A stretch of DNA of 64,000 nt from Tragulus kanchil (GCA_022376925.1 JAIOJX010000031.1:138588854-138652853); one strand, 5' to 3'; positions 34,572 through 46,025 are shown, numbered from the stretch's first letter. Program-made: numbers and translations. The notes: a model not told the origin generated them from the sequence alone.

Positions 34572-34800
34572 GTGAGTGCTGGATTAAGTCCCGGCCGTGT
34601 GGGTTTGAGCACCAGACAGGGTTTTGGCTGGGATTGAGTCCTGACTACGTGGGTTCAAGTCCCAAACAGGGTTTCGGCTCGGGTTAAGCCTTAGCCAAGT
34701 GGGTTCAAGTCCCAAACAGGGTTTTTGCTGGAATTCAAGCTCCAGCTATGTGGGTTCAAGTCCCGAGCAGGGTTCGATCAGGTCTGGGTCCTGGGTTTAA
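34572..34800 (+). repeat. 50-bp tandem array after the LTR (second copy 35620-35848)
   Basis: Units begin at 34599, 34649, 34699 and 34750 (periods 50, 50, 51), with a half unit before and a decayed one after. Each has GTGGGTTCAAGTCCCAAAC then CAGGGTTT and a GGCTGGGATT-type segment. The core GGTTCAAGTCC fits the Pol III B-box consensus. It lies where a retroviral leader would be. Confidence 0.85.
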
Positions 34801-36004
34801 GTCTCAAATCGAGATAAAACCCTTTCAGTGCTGGACTTTCTGCCCTGGTTAAGACTGAAATGAACAGAGCACACATCTGAAAATGCCTGTCCTTGACCAC
34901 AGTCTGTGCTAAAGGCTTTGTGAACGATTTCTGTGCTGTTGGCCAGTCTTCTCTGGTATGAGCCCTTAACAGCTCAAACATGCAGGGTACATGCTTTGTA
35001 ACTTGCCCAGTGATGGGGATTTGGGTAGAGGACCAATGGCACTTTATATAAAGGGCACAGTGTATATCCTTGGAGGGAAGCTTGAAGCTGGGTCAGATAT
35101 CCAGGTAGATAGAGAGGAGGTGCTCAGGTCCTGCGGGCAGAGGCCACCTAAACCCTGGACTTTACCATTGGTGAGCCATGGGTGGTGCTGATAGGGACAG
35201 AGTAGAATAGGTAGGTGGTTGTAGAGTCCTAGTACAGGATGGTAGGTAGAAGGGAGACACCTGAGAAAGATTGGGAGGCCAGTGAGTTAACGATAACTCA
35301 GGAGAGCTGCTCCTTATTTAGGAAAGCAGGCTCCACTGGGTGTAAACAGCTGATGAAGGAGGAGCGGGCAAAGAAGCAACCAATGATGTATGTCCTGCAT
35401 CTGCATCTACTTGAGGGGGGCGGTCTTCTACCAGCCTATATATATGGCTGCTCACTCAATTGAGGGAGAGTAGAGCAGAGCTTTCCTGCCTGACCGCTTG
35501 CACCTCTTACAAGTACCCTACCCTAATAAATCCTCTTCTTGCCTATCACTCTGCTTCTCGCTGAATTCCTTCTGTGTTGAGGCACGAAGAACCTGAGCTT
35601 CAGTGGGTCCAGACGTTGGGTGAGTGCTGGATTAAGTCCCGGCCGTGTGGGTTTGAGCACCAGACAGGGTTTTGGCTGGGATTGAGTCCTGACTACGTGG
35701 GTTCAAGTCCCAAACAGGGTTTCGGCTCGGGTTAAGCCTTAGCCAAGTGGGTTCAAGTCCCAAACAGGGTTTTTGCTGGAATTCAAGCTCCAGCTATGTG
35801 GGTTCAAGTCCCGAGCAGGGTTCGATCAGGTCTGGGTCCTGGGTTTAAGTCTCAAATCGAGATAAAACCCTTTCAGTGCTGGACTTTCTGCCCTGGTTAA
35901 GACTGAAATGAACAGAGCACACATCTGAAAATGCCTGTCCTTGACCACAGTCTGTGCTAAAGGCTTTGTGAACGATTTCTGTGCTGTTGGCCAGTCTTCT
36001 CTGG

Positions 36005-36753
36005 TATGAGACTCCCTCTTCCCATGGAGTCATGGAGGCTCAGAGAGGTTATGTAGCTGGACTCAAGACACGCAGTTATTTGGTTGGTGAAATTGGACTG
36101 GTTCTGGACCTGAACCATAACAGTGTTCAAGGGAGTGGGGCTGGAAAAGGTGGGTAAGAAGAGCAGCCTCGTTTGTTTAGGTTCACTGGGGCCAGCCTTG
36201 TGTTGGGCCATCTCCGTTCACCTGGGACAAATTCTAGGCTTCCGTTTCTCACTGTGTTCTTATTTATCTTTTCTCTCAGGCTGAGGAACTCAAATTACAT
36301 TTCTTTCCAGCTCCCACAGATGCCACATTTCTCTTCTCAGTCCATTGCTCATCCTCCTTCCCCCTCCAGCGACTACAGAGGCCAGCATCAGCATGCGCAC
36401 GGTAATGGCTAGGATGGGAACTCTGGCTCACCGCTCATTTCTAGCAGGTCCTGTAAGACCTTAGCCGTGACTGGAGAGCAATTTGCAGGGAAGATTTGGG
36501 CTAGTGGGCAGTGTGGGTGGGTGGCTGAACATTTTCAGTTTTCCATATTTTTATAAACTTCGGAATATCTTCTACTTACTTAAAAAATTGGCTCGTATTT
36601 ATTACTTAGAGACATTTCTTTTATAAAAGGACTCTATGACCGCCACCATCAATAGAAAACAGCACTTACTTGCCATAACTATGCAACTTTAAAAATGACT
36701 AAAACGCCTAATACTTAAAATCATTTTGTGGATCAATTGTGGAATATGTTTGA
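36005..36753. other. Unique noncoding sequence with a weak MIR trace
   Basis: GGAGGCTCAGAGAGGTTATG near 36030-36100 is MIR-like. The rest, including an AT-rich part after 36540, shows nothing recognisable. Confidence 0.4.
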
Positions 36754-38930
36754 CGTTTTAGGAAATGCTGGCATCATTGGAAAAGTACAGATGGAAACTG
36801 GATCCCGATTGAAATTCTTCTATCAACATAATGACAACAACAGTAGCAAGAGTAAGGATAAAATTCAACATTTATCATTGTGTTAAATATTTTCTACAGA
36901 TTGTTTCACTTAATCCTCCTATTTCTAGTTTGGGGTCTCGAGAAGTAGTCCCTAAGATGCGAATTCATACGCAATGATATTTTAAGGACCTCCTCTCCAG
37001 AGAGGCAGTAGGGAGTCAAAACTCTGGGCGATGCTTTGGTTTTAGAGAACCAGCGGGGACAGTTGTATAGGCAGAGAATATTCTCTGTGCGCGGCTGGCT
37101 TCTAGTAAAAAGGCCTCTCTTTAATCAGGCGTCTTTTGATTGTGTCAGAGCCCCCACTCAGTAAGGCTTAATCTAAAGAAATTATTGCCTGTTTAACAAA
37201 AAATTCTAAGAGTAGGTTCAGGCAAGGCTGAATGTCCTCAGAGTTGTTTGCAGTCTCTGATTTTGGCTGTTACTAGTAATGCTGGATCCTCCCACGAAGC
37301 AGGCTCTTCCCACATGGTGGCTCCAACTCAAACCAGGTAATAACCACAGCGGAAGGAGAGAAGCTCTTTCTCAGAGTCCTCCAAAAGCCCTATGGAAGAC
37401 TTTCATTGGTCCAGGGTAGGTCACATGACTACCTTTGAAGCCGTTGCTCTGACCGGGAGATGTGCCCTGATTGGCTAGTCTTGGTCACATGCCTATCCCT
37501 GGCTACGGAGGAGAAATAGGCAATGGTCAGGCTGGCTTGAACCTAAAGCGCCGAGGTTGGGGAATAGAGATCCGCCTCAAAGAAAAGCTGGCCATCAGGT
37601 CACAAAGGTCCAGCGCCACCTCTCTACGCACTGAGCCAGGTTTGCTCGGCAGGTCAGGAGAGAAGTGCAGAGGACAGCAGTGAACCGCACACTTTTAAAT
37701 GTGCTGACGGCTTTCCGGGAGGGGGGTTCCCACTGGCAGCCTGGAATGCAATCAGCTGGAGGCTTTTGCCAACCCCAGCACCTGGCATATTTCATCTTCT
37801 TTTAGATAACTTCAAGGATGTGAAAGTCATAAAAGCAAACAATCGTTTTAGGAAATGCTGGCATCATTGGAAAAGTACAGATGGAAACTGGATCCCGATT
37901 GAAATTCTTCTATCAACATAATGACAACAACAGTAGCAAGAGTAAGGATAAAATTCAACATTTATCATTGTGTTAAATATTTTCTACAGATTGTTTCACT
38001 TAATCCTCCTATTTCTAGTTTGGGGTCTCGAGAAGTAGTCCCTAAGATGCGAATTCATACGCAATGATATTTTAAGGACCTCCTCTCCAGAGAGGCAGTA
38101 GGGAGTCAAAACTCTGGGCGATGCTTTGGTTTTAGAGAACCAGGGGGGACAGTTGTATAGGCAGAGAATATTCTCTGTGCGCGGCTGGCTTCTAGTAAAA
38201 AGGCCTCTCTTTAATCAGGCGTCTTTTGATTGTGTCAGAGCCCCCACTCAGTAAGGCTTAATCTAAAGAAATTATTGCCTGTTTAACAAAAAATTCTAAG
38301 AGTAGGTTCAGGCAAGGCTGAATGTCCTCAGAGTTGTTTGCAGTCTCTGATTTTGGCTGTTACTAGTAATGCTGGATCCTCCCACGAAGCAGGCTCTTCC
38401 CACATGGTGGCTCCAACTCAAACCAGGTAATAACCACAGCGGAAGGAGAGAAGCTCTTTCTCAGAGTCCTCCAAAAGCCCTATGGAAGACTTTCATTGGT
38501 CCAGGGTAGGTCACATGACTACCTTTGAAGCCGTTGCTCTGACCGGGAGATGTGCCCTGATTGGCTAGTCTTGGTCACATGCCTATCCCTGGCTACGGAG
38601 GAGAAATAGGCAATGGTCAGGCTGGCTTGAACCTAAAGCGCCGAGGTTGGGGAATAGAGATCCGCCTCAAAGAAAAGCTGGCCATCAGGTCACAAAGGTC
38701 CAGCGCCACCTCTCTACGCACTGAGCCAGGTTTGCTCGGCAGGTCAGGAGAGAAGTGCAGAGGACAGCAGTGAACCGCACACTTTTAAATGTGCTGACGG
38801 CTTTCCGGGAGGGGGGTTCCCACTGGCAGCCTGGAATGCAATCAGCTGGAGGCTTTTGCCAACCCCAGCACCTGTCATATTTCATCTTCTTTTAGATAAC
38901 TTCAAGGATATGAAAGTCATAAAAGCAAAC
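36754..38930. repeat. Tandem direct duplication 9 (unit 1090 bp)
   Basis: Copy A is 36754-37843 and copy B 37844-38930, offset 1090. Rare substitutions (AGCGGG against AGGGGG near 37052/38142; GGCATA against GTCATA near 37786/38876). The middle (about 37250-37560) has the texture of an old interspersed repeat (TCACATGACTACCTTTGAAG, CTGATTGGCTAGTCTTGG) that I cannot name. Confidence 0.96.
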
Positions 38931-39607
38931 ACAGGTAGGGTCAGAAGTCGCCGGCTCCTCTGTGCGGAGGGCTGTGGTTTTTTGGCTCTGTCCTCGGCCG
39001 CACATTTGCATGGCCTCGTTGGAGCTGAGCCCATGCCCAGTAAATATTCAAATGAGGCTCGTGGGTCTGAGTGGACATAAATCACAACTGCTTGCCCGCC
39101 CCCAAGACGTACTCAAAATAACAAAGTACTGTGGCAATTACCTTCTTCGTAATTGTTATGTATTTCTTTGACCTCATAGCAGCTCAAGTTGGCTTTCAAA
39201 GAAAAAAAATGTTTCTGAGCAGCCAAGAAACATTTTAATGAACACCACAGGGTTTACTGATCACCATTAATGAGTGAAAAAGGAGTGTCCTGCGGGAACC
39301 TTCTGTCTATCTTTAGAAATGGAGGGTGATGACGTGTGTGAGTCTGCAAACTAGAAAACCAAATGCATCCTGTCTTTCATGCCATCTGTAATGGACACTT
39401 CAGGAGCCGCCAGAAGCCTTTCGCACCTTTGTTTGCGTTCTCCCCTTTCAGTAGTGGCAGTTCAGTCCAGCTTTACTGACTTCTATTAAGCGTTGCTGCA
39501 GAAATATTCAAAGAAATGAAACTCAATAGAAATTCTACCTGACTCTTCACCCACCATTGCGGTTTGTAGGATGCTTAATGGGAAAGGCCCATTCTTGCCC
39601 ACACTCA

Positions 39608-39641
<34 letters not shown>

Positions 39642-40008
39642 TCTTGCTCTCTGCACCAGAGCTGGTGATCAGTTTTGCTATTAAAAGTCACTGACCTGCA
39701 CTCCTGAAATCAATTGGAAGCCCAAGGAAGTAAAAAGCAATTTAATGCAGCTAGCTTGTTTGCTTCTAGAAATTGGAACGTTCTCCTGGTTAGCTCATTA
39801 AAATTAAGAGCAGGGAAAAGAACAGTCTATTAACTACACATAATAAATGACAGAAACGATGCTTCAGTTTTATTTTAGAACGGAAGGGAATGAGGGTGAC
39901 AGAGACAGATAGGAAAAGATATATACAGAAATGCACAAAGTGAAATAAGTGGAGAACCACAGACAGGGGAGGAAGTGGGGACACAGGACTTCATTGGAGG
40001 CTTGTGAA
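38931..40008. other. Repeat-poor sequence with a (TG)n run
   Basis: 39080-39330 is free of recognisable transposons and contains GTAATTGTTATG, CCATTAATGAGTG and TTTGACCTCATAG, words seen in developmental enhancers. A (TG)n tract lies at 39611-39640. No gene recognised. Confidence 0.35.
39611..39640 (+). repeat. (TG)n microsatellite
   Basis: About 14 TG units after CATTC. Confidence 0.95.
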
Positions 40009-40205
40009 GGGCAAAGACCTTTACACCCATCATCCTATCCATGTGTCCCATAGCCCAAGGGTAGAGAGTGCATCCCTTTTATTACAGGTGAGGACAATGA
40101 AGTTAGGAACATTTAAGAGATCTACTTAAGACCACCCAGTGGGTGAGTGAAAGGGCTGTGATCAACTCCAGACAGTTCAACTCCAAAGCCTTTGCTCTGT
40201 ACCAT
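40009..40205 (-). mobile_element. MIR relic
   Basis: ATCATCCTATCCATGTGTCC, TTATTACAGGTGAGGACAAT and AGACCACCCAGTGGGTGAGT: an antisense MIR. Diverged. Confidence 0.6.
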
Positions 40206-40911
40206 ATTTGGACCATTTGTTTTGAATATTGCTGTCCAAGGGATTATGTGTATATGTGTATAAGGGTGCATCTTAAAGAATCACATGCATGTATTATTTT
40301 GTCTTGAATGGTTAATATATTCACATGGCACAGCGATCAAAGCAGTATAACAGGATGACAGTGAGAAACCAGGGCTTACTCCTCTGGGGAGCCTGTGGCA
40401 CCCCCACCTTTGCTGTGCTCTTCCCCTGTCTTGGAGGTCTTCCTGCACCCCTCTGCCTCCTGGGTGATGCATTCCATTCCACTGGATTCCTGGTAGGAAG
40501 GGGGTCGCCTCTCATGCATCTCTGGCCAGGACAGGGTTCCTGGGGGGCATGGGACAGTGGCGATGAGCGTGTCTTTGAACACCTTTATAATATTTAATAC
40601 TCTCTCCTTGATAACTAAAAAGAAACAGAGCTTAGGTGTAGAGCTCTCAAATATCAGCGCTTCACTGGAATTTAACAACTCTGGAGTGTTTAAAAATGCA
40701 ATTTTTTTTTTTTTAATGATTGTTTTCTTTGTAGTGGCAATGTTGGTTTTCCCACATCATTAAGTGAGATGAAGTTACCTTTTGGAACTAATTGATTTCA
40801 AATAAGATAAAGAAGAACATAAGTAAGCAATCATACAGGTGGTGCAAGGAAATGCCAACATTGTGAGGCGAGGCTGCCAGTAGCTAACGTGCTGCCTTCG
40901 GTGTGGAGTCC
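40206..40911. other. Unique noncoding sequence
   Basis: A T run near 40700-40714. Overlapping short frames on both strands around 40280-40760 show no domain. No gene recognised. Confidence 0.4.
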
Positions 40912-41115
40912 AGTGCATGCATGCTCAGTCCCTTCAGTCCTGTCCAACTCTGTGACTCTATGAACTGCAGCCTTTCAGGCTCCTCTGTGCATGGGATTCT
41001 CCAGACAGGAATACGGCCATGCCCTCCTCCAGGGGATCTTCCTGACCCAGGGATCAAATTGGCTTCTCTGACTTCTCTTGCACTGGCAGGTGGGTTCTTT
41101 ACCGCTAGCGCCGCA
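40912..41115 (-). mobile_element. Bov-tA SINE
   Basis: TGCATGCATGCTCAGTCCC, TGGGATTCTCCAGACAGGAA, GGGGATCTTCCTGACCCAGG, then the head remnant GGTTCTTTACCGCTAGCGCC. Reverse orientation; the extreme 5' end is missing. Confidence 0.9.
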
Positions 41116-41320
41116 TATGGTGGAGGGCCCTTAACTCAGAGTTTGAAAGAATACGACGTGGGAACAAGTTTTTTAAAGCTAATCTAGTTGTTGGCCCTGT
41201 TGAAGCCAGCCTGGACATCCCACTTGAACCAGAACTGAACTCTTGAGCACCTCAGACCACCCGGGATAGCTCAAGTCCTTGGGTCATGACTTTCGATAGA
41301 AGATTGATTCTCCTGGCTGT

Positions 41321-41658
41321 TTTTTTTTTTTTTTTTAAAGATTTATTTATTTATTTATTTTGGGCGGGGGTCGGGTTGGGGAGGGAGGGGAGCGGGCGGG
41401 CCACTTCTATTGGTCTTTCATTTCTCTGTTTTCATCCGTCTTTGTTCTTTGGCTCCTGCGGGCCTCCCATTGCGGTGGCGTCTGTTGTTGCAGAGCGCCA
41501 GCTCTGGGCGCATGCGCTCCAGAGCTCCGGCTCGGTAATTGGACACATCAGTCCAGCCGCTCCGTGGCACGTGGGATCTTCCCAGGCCAGGGCTCGAACC
41601 GGCACCCCTTGCACTGCAAGGCGGTGTCCTTATCCACTGGACCACCAGGGGAAGCCCA
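41321..41658 (-). mobile_element. tRNA-Glu-derived SINE with G-rich 3' segment (young-looking)
   Basis: A perfect 12-bp target-site duplication TCTCCTGGCTGT at 41309-41320 and 41659-41670. From left: T tail, ATTTATTTATTTATT, a G-rich block (41361-41400), GGCCACTTCTATTGGTCTTT, GGGCGCATGCGCTCCAGAGC, AGGGCTCGAACCGGCACCCC and the head TGGACCACCAGGGGAAGCCC. CpG sites are well kept. About 7% different by eye from the copy at 45697. Confidence 0.94.
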
Positions 41659-41670
41659 TCTCCTGGCTGT

Positions 41671-42754
41671 TTTTATTGACTCCACCTGGAACCATTGTCC
41701 TGACTTTTCAGTGGTCAGGGATCAGAGGGACAGGTGGAAGCCCGGGGCAGGCGGAGGGGAGTTAGAGAACCACCTTCACAGTGAGTCAGGCATAGAGAAC
41801 CTGCTTTTATGAACCCCTTGCCACTTGCTGTCTGTTTACCACGTATGAGATCCTCCCAGCCCATCTGATTGGCTCTGCCTGTTCACGATGACTGACAGGC
41901 TGCTTATTACTCCTGTCTGCCCCTGCCTGGCACCTCCGTAGCCTTTTATTAGCCCTTTACCTGGGTGAGTTTGGATTTGGAAAACACCTCTCCTTAAGGC
42001 AATCTCGAGATCATGTTTTCCCACCTGAAATAACTGGCACATTTATTGTTTTTGAAGAAAAAGCAAAAGTCTCATAATTGAGGTAAAAAGAGGAATATGC
42101 TTCTGGTTTTTCAAAAGCATATCTCAAGGCAGGGAGACGGTTCACCCACTCCACTCTGGGGACTGTACGCTGAGTAAAAGTGTAGAGTCCTGCAGCTGCA
42201 ACCGACTCGTGGAGGGCTCTCTCGGCTCAGCCCCCATTTGTTAAAACGTCCACCTAATGGTTGTGGAAAACGCACTTGCAAATTGCTACCTCATTGGGTT
42301 GGAAAAGCACTTTCAATTCTGGACCATCATCAAAAGCCCTCACTTCTAAAGCAATAACACTTGCCTGGAAAACACATCGTCCATGAGCCCCTTCACGACA
42401 ATGCAGAAAGTCGGATGAAGATGGTTTTCAGCAAATTGACAAACTGAGCTAAACTTTATTTAATTTCAGAAAGGATGGATCTGGAAATAACAGTGCTGGT
42501 TTCACGTGCTGGAAAAATCGATGCTATGATTTTTTTATCTTCTTCCTTTCTACTCCCTTGCCAGGGGCTGGTATAAGTCATTTGGACTGGCCAAACAAAT
42601 AACCACCTGAGCTCCCAGGAGCTCATCATCCCCACCTCCCAGGGTGCCAGTGATGGACAGGCCAGAGGACTCCAGCTCTTCCTCTAGGTGCTCCTGTTCA
42701 CATTTGGCTGGGCTTCCCCCCAGCAAAGGACGTATTAACAGCATGGCATTCGCT
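41671..42754. other. Repeat-poor noncoding stretch
   Basis: Nothing transposon-like over ~1 kb. AT-leaning parts near 42010-42120 and 42420-42540 contain TCATAATTGAGG and TTATTGTTTTTG words. Candidate constrained sequence, untested. Confidence 0.35.
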
Positions 42755-42985
42755 TGTGTGGGTCAGGTCCTGTTCAAGTGCTTCACATGCACTATCTCAA
42801 TGAACTTCACTACTCTCTGAATTAGGTACACTGAAGAAACCACACCTCTGTGTCACAGATGGACAGGTAAGAAACAGGCTGAGAAGAGCAAAATCATTCG
42901 TTCAGGTGACTCCGCTAGAATAAGGGCCAGGATTTGAATCCAGGTGGGTTGATTTTGGAACTCAGCTACTAACTGAGTTGTGTCA
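42755..42985 (-). mobile_element. MIR relic (right part repeated at 44009-44134)
   Basis: TGTTCAAGTGCTTCACATGC, CTGAATTAGGTACACTGAAG, ATTTGAATCCAGGTGGGTTG. Only the part from 42860 onward is repeated, so the duplication junction cuts this old element. Confidence 0.65.
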
Positions 42986-45137
42986 GAAAGTGGAGGTGCA
43001 GGTGCCCCCAGGGGGCAGGACTGCTGCCTTACTGCACACTGTGCTGGGGGTGGCCAGAGGTGGGGCTCGCTGGAGTGATTGGCTGGGGCCCAGCTGTCCT
43101 CCAGCTTCACTGAGATTATCTGACGGATGCTGTTCTTTGTGCAAAGAAGAAAGGGTAAAAAGGCACATTACTTAGGGAATCTTCCTTTGTCCCCAGGGAA
43201 GCTCACGCAGGCTGCACGTGCCTCTCTTCTCCCTGGTGCCCTTGGTCGTCAAGACAACCACCAGGGCTAGTGGAGAAGAATCCAACCTGCTGGGAGGCCA
43301 TGTCCAGGCACACAGCCGGGAGCTAAGCAAAGGCAACCTGGCTGGACACTGCTGAGGGGCAGGAGCCTTGGCAGGGGCCTGACCTCCCTCCCTGACTTTA
43401 ATTTGCCACAGAAAATCCCCTAAATGAGTGGTCTCCAAAATCCAGGCTCAGATTTGAGCTTCGTTTGGAAGCTAGCAAGAGTCAACTCATCAAAAAGCAG
43501 TCTGTCAAACAAGCAACACACCGGTCATCACTTCATCCAGTAACTGAAGAAATCTGTCAACGTTTCGTCTTAGGCTGCCTTGTCCCCAGAGACTGAAAGG
43601 CCCTACAATAACAGTTTACCATAGGCATTTTTCACCAAAAATCAGAATGGGGCGTTCTTCTGCAGAGGCAGGGAAGACTGGGTGTGATTAAGGAAAAGTC
43701 CACTTGCTGTCAGAAGCAACAGGAGGACTGGAGGAAAATTACAATTTCCCATCAACAAAACGTCCATGATCTCAGTAAACTAGCAAGTAGATGAGCTGCC
43801 TTATCTGAAGGTCCTTGTGCATGAGTTCTAGTCCTGGGTTCCTGGGTTTCTCTTCCGAACCCCGTGCTGTGATGAAGCTTGAGGAGGATTTGATCTCACA
43901 GAGCATGAGCCCAAAGACAGTGGCCTCAGTGGAGCCTTTTCTCAGCAAGGATTCTGGTTTTCCCAGGTAAAATTGGGAAGTCAGCGTGGGAATCTCAATG
44001 AGACAGGCTGGACAGGTAAGAAACAGGCTGAGAAGAGCAAAATCATTCGTTCAGGTGACTCCGCTAGAATAAGGGCCAGGATTTGAATCCAGGTGGGTTG
44101 ATTTTGGAACTCAGCTACTAACTGAGTTGTGTCAGAAAGTGGAGGTGCAGGTGCCCCCAGGGGGCAGGACTGCTGCCTTACTGCACACTGTGCTGGGGGT
44201 GGCCAGAGGTGGGGCTCGCTGGAGTGATTGGCTGGGGCCCAGCTGTCCTCCAGCTTCACTGAGATTATCTGACGGATGCTGTTCTTTGTGCAAAGAAGAA
44301 AGGGTAAAAAGGCACATTACTTAGGGAATCTTCCTTTGTCCCCAGGGAAGCTCAGGGAGGCTGCAAGTGCCTCTCTTCTCCCTGGTGCCCTTGGTCGTCA
44401 AGACAACCACCAGGGCTAGTGGAGAAGAATCCAACCTGCTGGGAGGCCATGTCCAGGCACACAGCCGGGAGCTAAGCAAAGGCAACCTGGCTGGACACTG
44501 CTGAGGGGCAGGAGCCTTGGCAGGGGCCTGACCTCCCTCCCTGACTTTAATTTGCCACAGAAAATCCCCTAAATGAGTGGTCTCCAAAATCCAGGCTCAG
44601 ATTTGAGCTTCGTTTGGAAGCTAGCAAGAGTCAACTCATCAAAAAGCAGTCTGTCAAACAAGCAACACACCGGTCATCACTTCATCCAGTAACTGAAGAA
44701 ATCTGTCAACGTTTCGTCTTAGGCTGCCTTGTCCCCAGAGACTGAAAGGCCCTACAATAACAGTTTACCATAGGCATTTTTCACCAAAAATCAGAATGGG
44801 GCGTTCTTCTGCAGAGGCAGGGAAGACTGGGTGTGATTAAGGAAAAGTCCACTTGCTGTCAGAAGCAACAGGAGGACTGGAGGAAAATTACAATTTCCCA
44901 TCAACAAAACGTCCATGATCTCAGTAAACTAGCAAGTAGATGAGCTGCCTTATCTGAAGGTCCTTGTGCATGAGTTCTAGTCCTGGGTTCCTGGGTTTCT
45001 CTTCCGAACCCCGTGCTGTGATGAAGCTTGAGGAGGATTTGATCTCACAGAGCATGAGCCCAAAGACAGTGGCCTCAGTGGAGCATTTTCTCAGCAAGGA
45101 TTCTGGTTTTCCCAGGTAAAAATTGGGAAGTCAGCGT
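42860..45137. repeat. Tandem direct duplication 10 (unit ~1149 bp)
   Basis: Copy A is 42860-43986 and copy B 44009-45137, offset 1149. Bases 43987-44008 at the end of copy A do not match the end of copy B. Small differences include GCTCACGCAGGCTGCACG against GCTCAGGGAGGCTGCAAG (about 43200 and 44349). Confidence 0.96.
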
Positions 45138-45211
45138 CGGGGAATCTGCAAATGCAGGCCTGTTTATATTCCATGATTGAAAATTCTTTGATTCTGATTC
45201 TGTGATTCCAA

Positions 45212-45696
45212 ATTGCTCCTCAGTTCAGTTCAATCACTCAGCCATGTCTGATTCTTTGCCACCTCATGGACTGCAGCATGCCAGGCTTCCCTGTCCTACA
45301 CCATCTCCCAGAGCTTGCTCAAACTCATGTCCTTTGAGTCGATGATACTATCCAACCATCTCATCCTCTGTCATCCCCTTCTCCTTCTGCCTTCTATTTT
45401 TTTCCAGCATCAGGGTCTTCTAATGAATTGACTCTTCACATCAGGTGTCCAAAGTATTGGAGCTTCAGCAGCATCAATCCTCGCGATGAATATTCAGAGT
45501 TGGCTTGCTTTAGGATTGATTGGTTTGGTCTCCTTGTGGTCCAAGGGACTCTCAAGAGTCTGTTCCAACACAATTTGAAAGGATCAACTCTTCAGTGCTC
45601 AGCCTTCTTTGTGGTCTGACTCTCACATGCATACATGACTATTGGAAAAACCGTAGCTTTGATTACATGGACTTTTGTCAGCAAAGTGATGTCTCT
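45212..45696 (-). mobile_element. BovB LINE 3' fragment, first part
   Basis: An antisense BovB end: CAGTTCAATCACTCAGCC, ATGGACTGCAGCATGCCAGG, GTCCAAAGTATTGGAGCTTC, GGTCTCCTTGTGGTCCAAGG. It is interrupted at ~45694 by a tRNA-Glu SINE and resumes at 46026. 5'-truncated and noncoding. Confidence 0.92.
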
Positions 45697-46025
45697 GTTT
45701 TTTTTTTTTTTATATAAAATTTATTTATCTTTTGGGGGGTGGGGTGGGGAGGGAGGGGGAAGGGAGGGCCACTTCTATTGGTCTTTTATTTCTCTATTTT
45801 CGTCCATCTTTGTTCTTTGGCTCCTGTGGGCCTCCCATCGCGGTGGCGTCTGTTGTTGCAGAGCACCGGCTCTGGGCGCATGCGCTCCAGAGCTCCGGCT
45901 CGGTCATTGGACACATCGGTCCAGCCCCTCCGCGGCATGTGGGATCTTCCCAGGCCAGGGATCAAACCGGCGCCCCTTGCACTGCAAGGCGGTGTCCTTA
46001 CCCACTGGACAACCAGGGGAAGCCC
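45697..46025 (-). mobile_element. tRNA-Glu-derived SINE nested in BovB
   Basis: T tail, TTATTTATC, a G-rich block (45733-45770), GGCCACTTCTATTGGTC, GGGCGCATGCGCTCCAGAGC and the head CAACCAGGGGAAGCCC. BovB sequence on both sides (GCAAAGTGATGTCTCTG before, GATGTCACTTCTTTTGAG after) shows insertion into BovB, with GATGTC repeated at each edge. Confidence 0.94.

Larger units (their letters stand above)
33909..36004. repeat. Tandem direct duplication 8 (unit 1048 bp)
   Basis: Copy A is 33909-34956 and copy B 34957-36004. By eye the copies are identical over the parts I compared, which include the LTR-like block and the 50-bp array. The junction shows 6 bp of shared sequence (TATGAG), present at the start of the unit and just after copy B. 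The junction does not fall at the LTR edge, so this is not a retroviral two-LTR arrangement. Confidence 0.96.

Noticed and set aside
34599..34800. Cluster of tRNA genes from the repeated GGTTCAAGTCC
   Set aside because: The 50-bp period is too short for tRNAs, and no anticodon arm or acceptor stem is visible.
33909..34962. Microhomology (TATGAG) as evidence for a true template-switching duplication
   Set aside because: Most of the other junctions show little or no shared sequence and some have filler, so one 6-bp match is not persuasive.
33909..36004. Complete provirus with two LTRs about 1 kb apart
   Set aside because: The doubled unit includes unrelated flanking DNA, and the junctions are not LTR ends. 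No viral gene is seen between.
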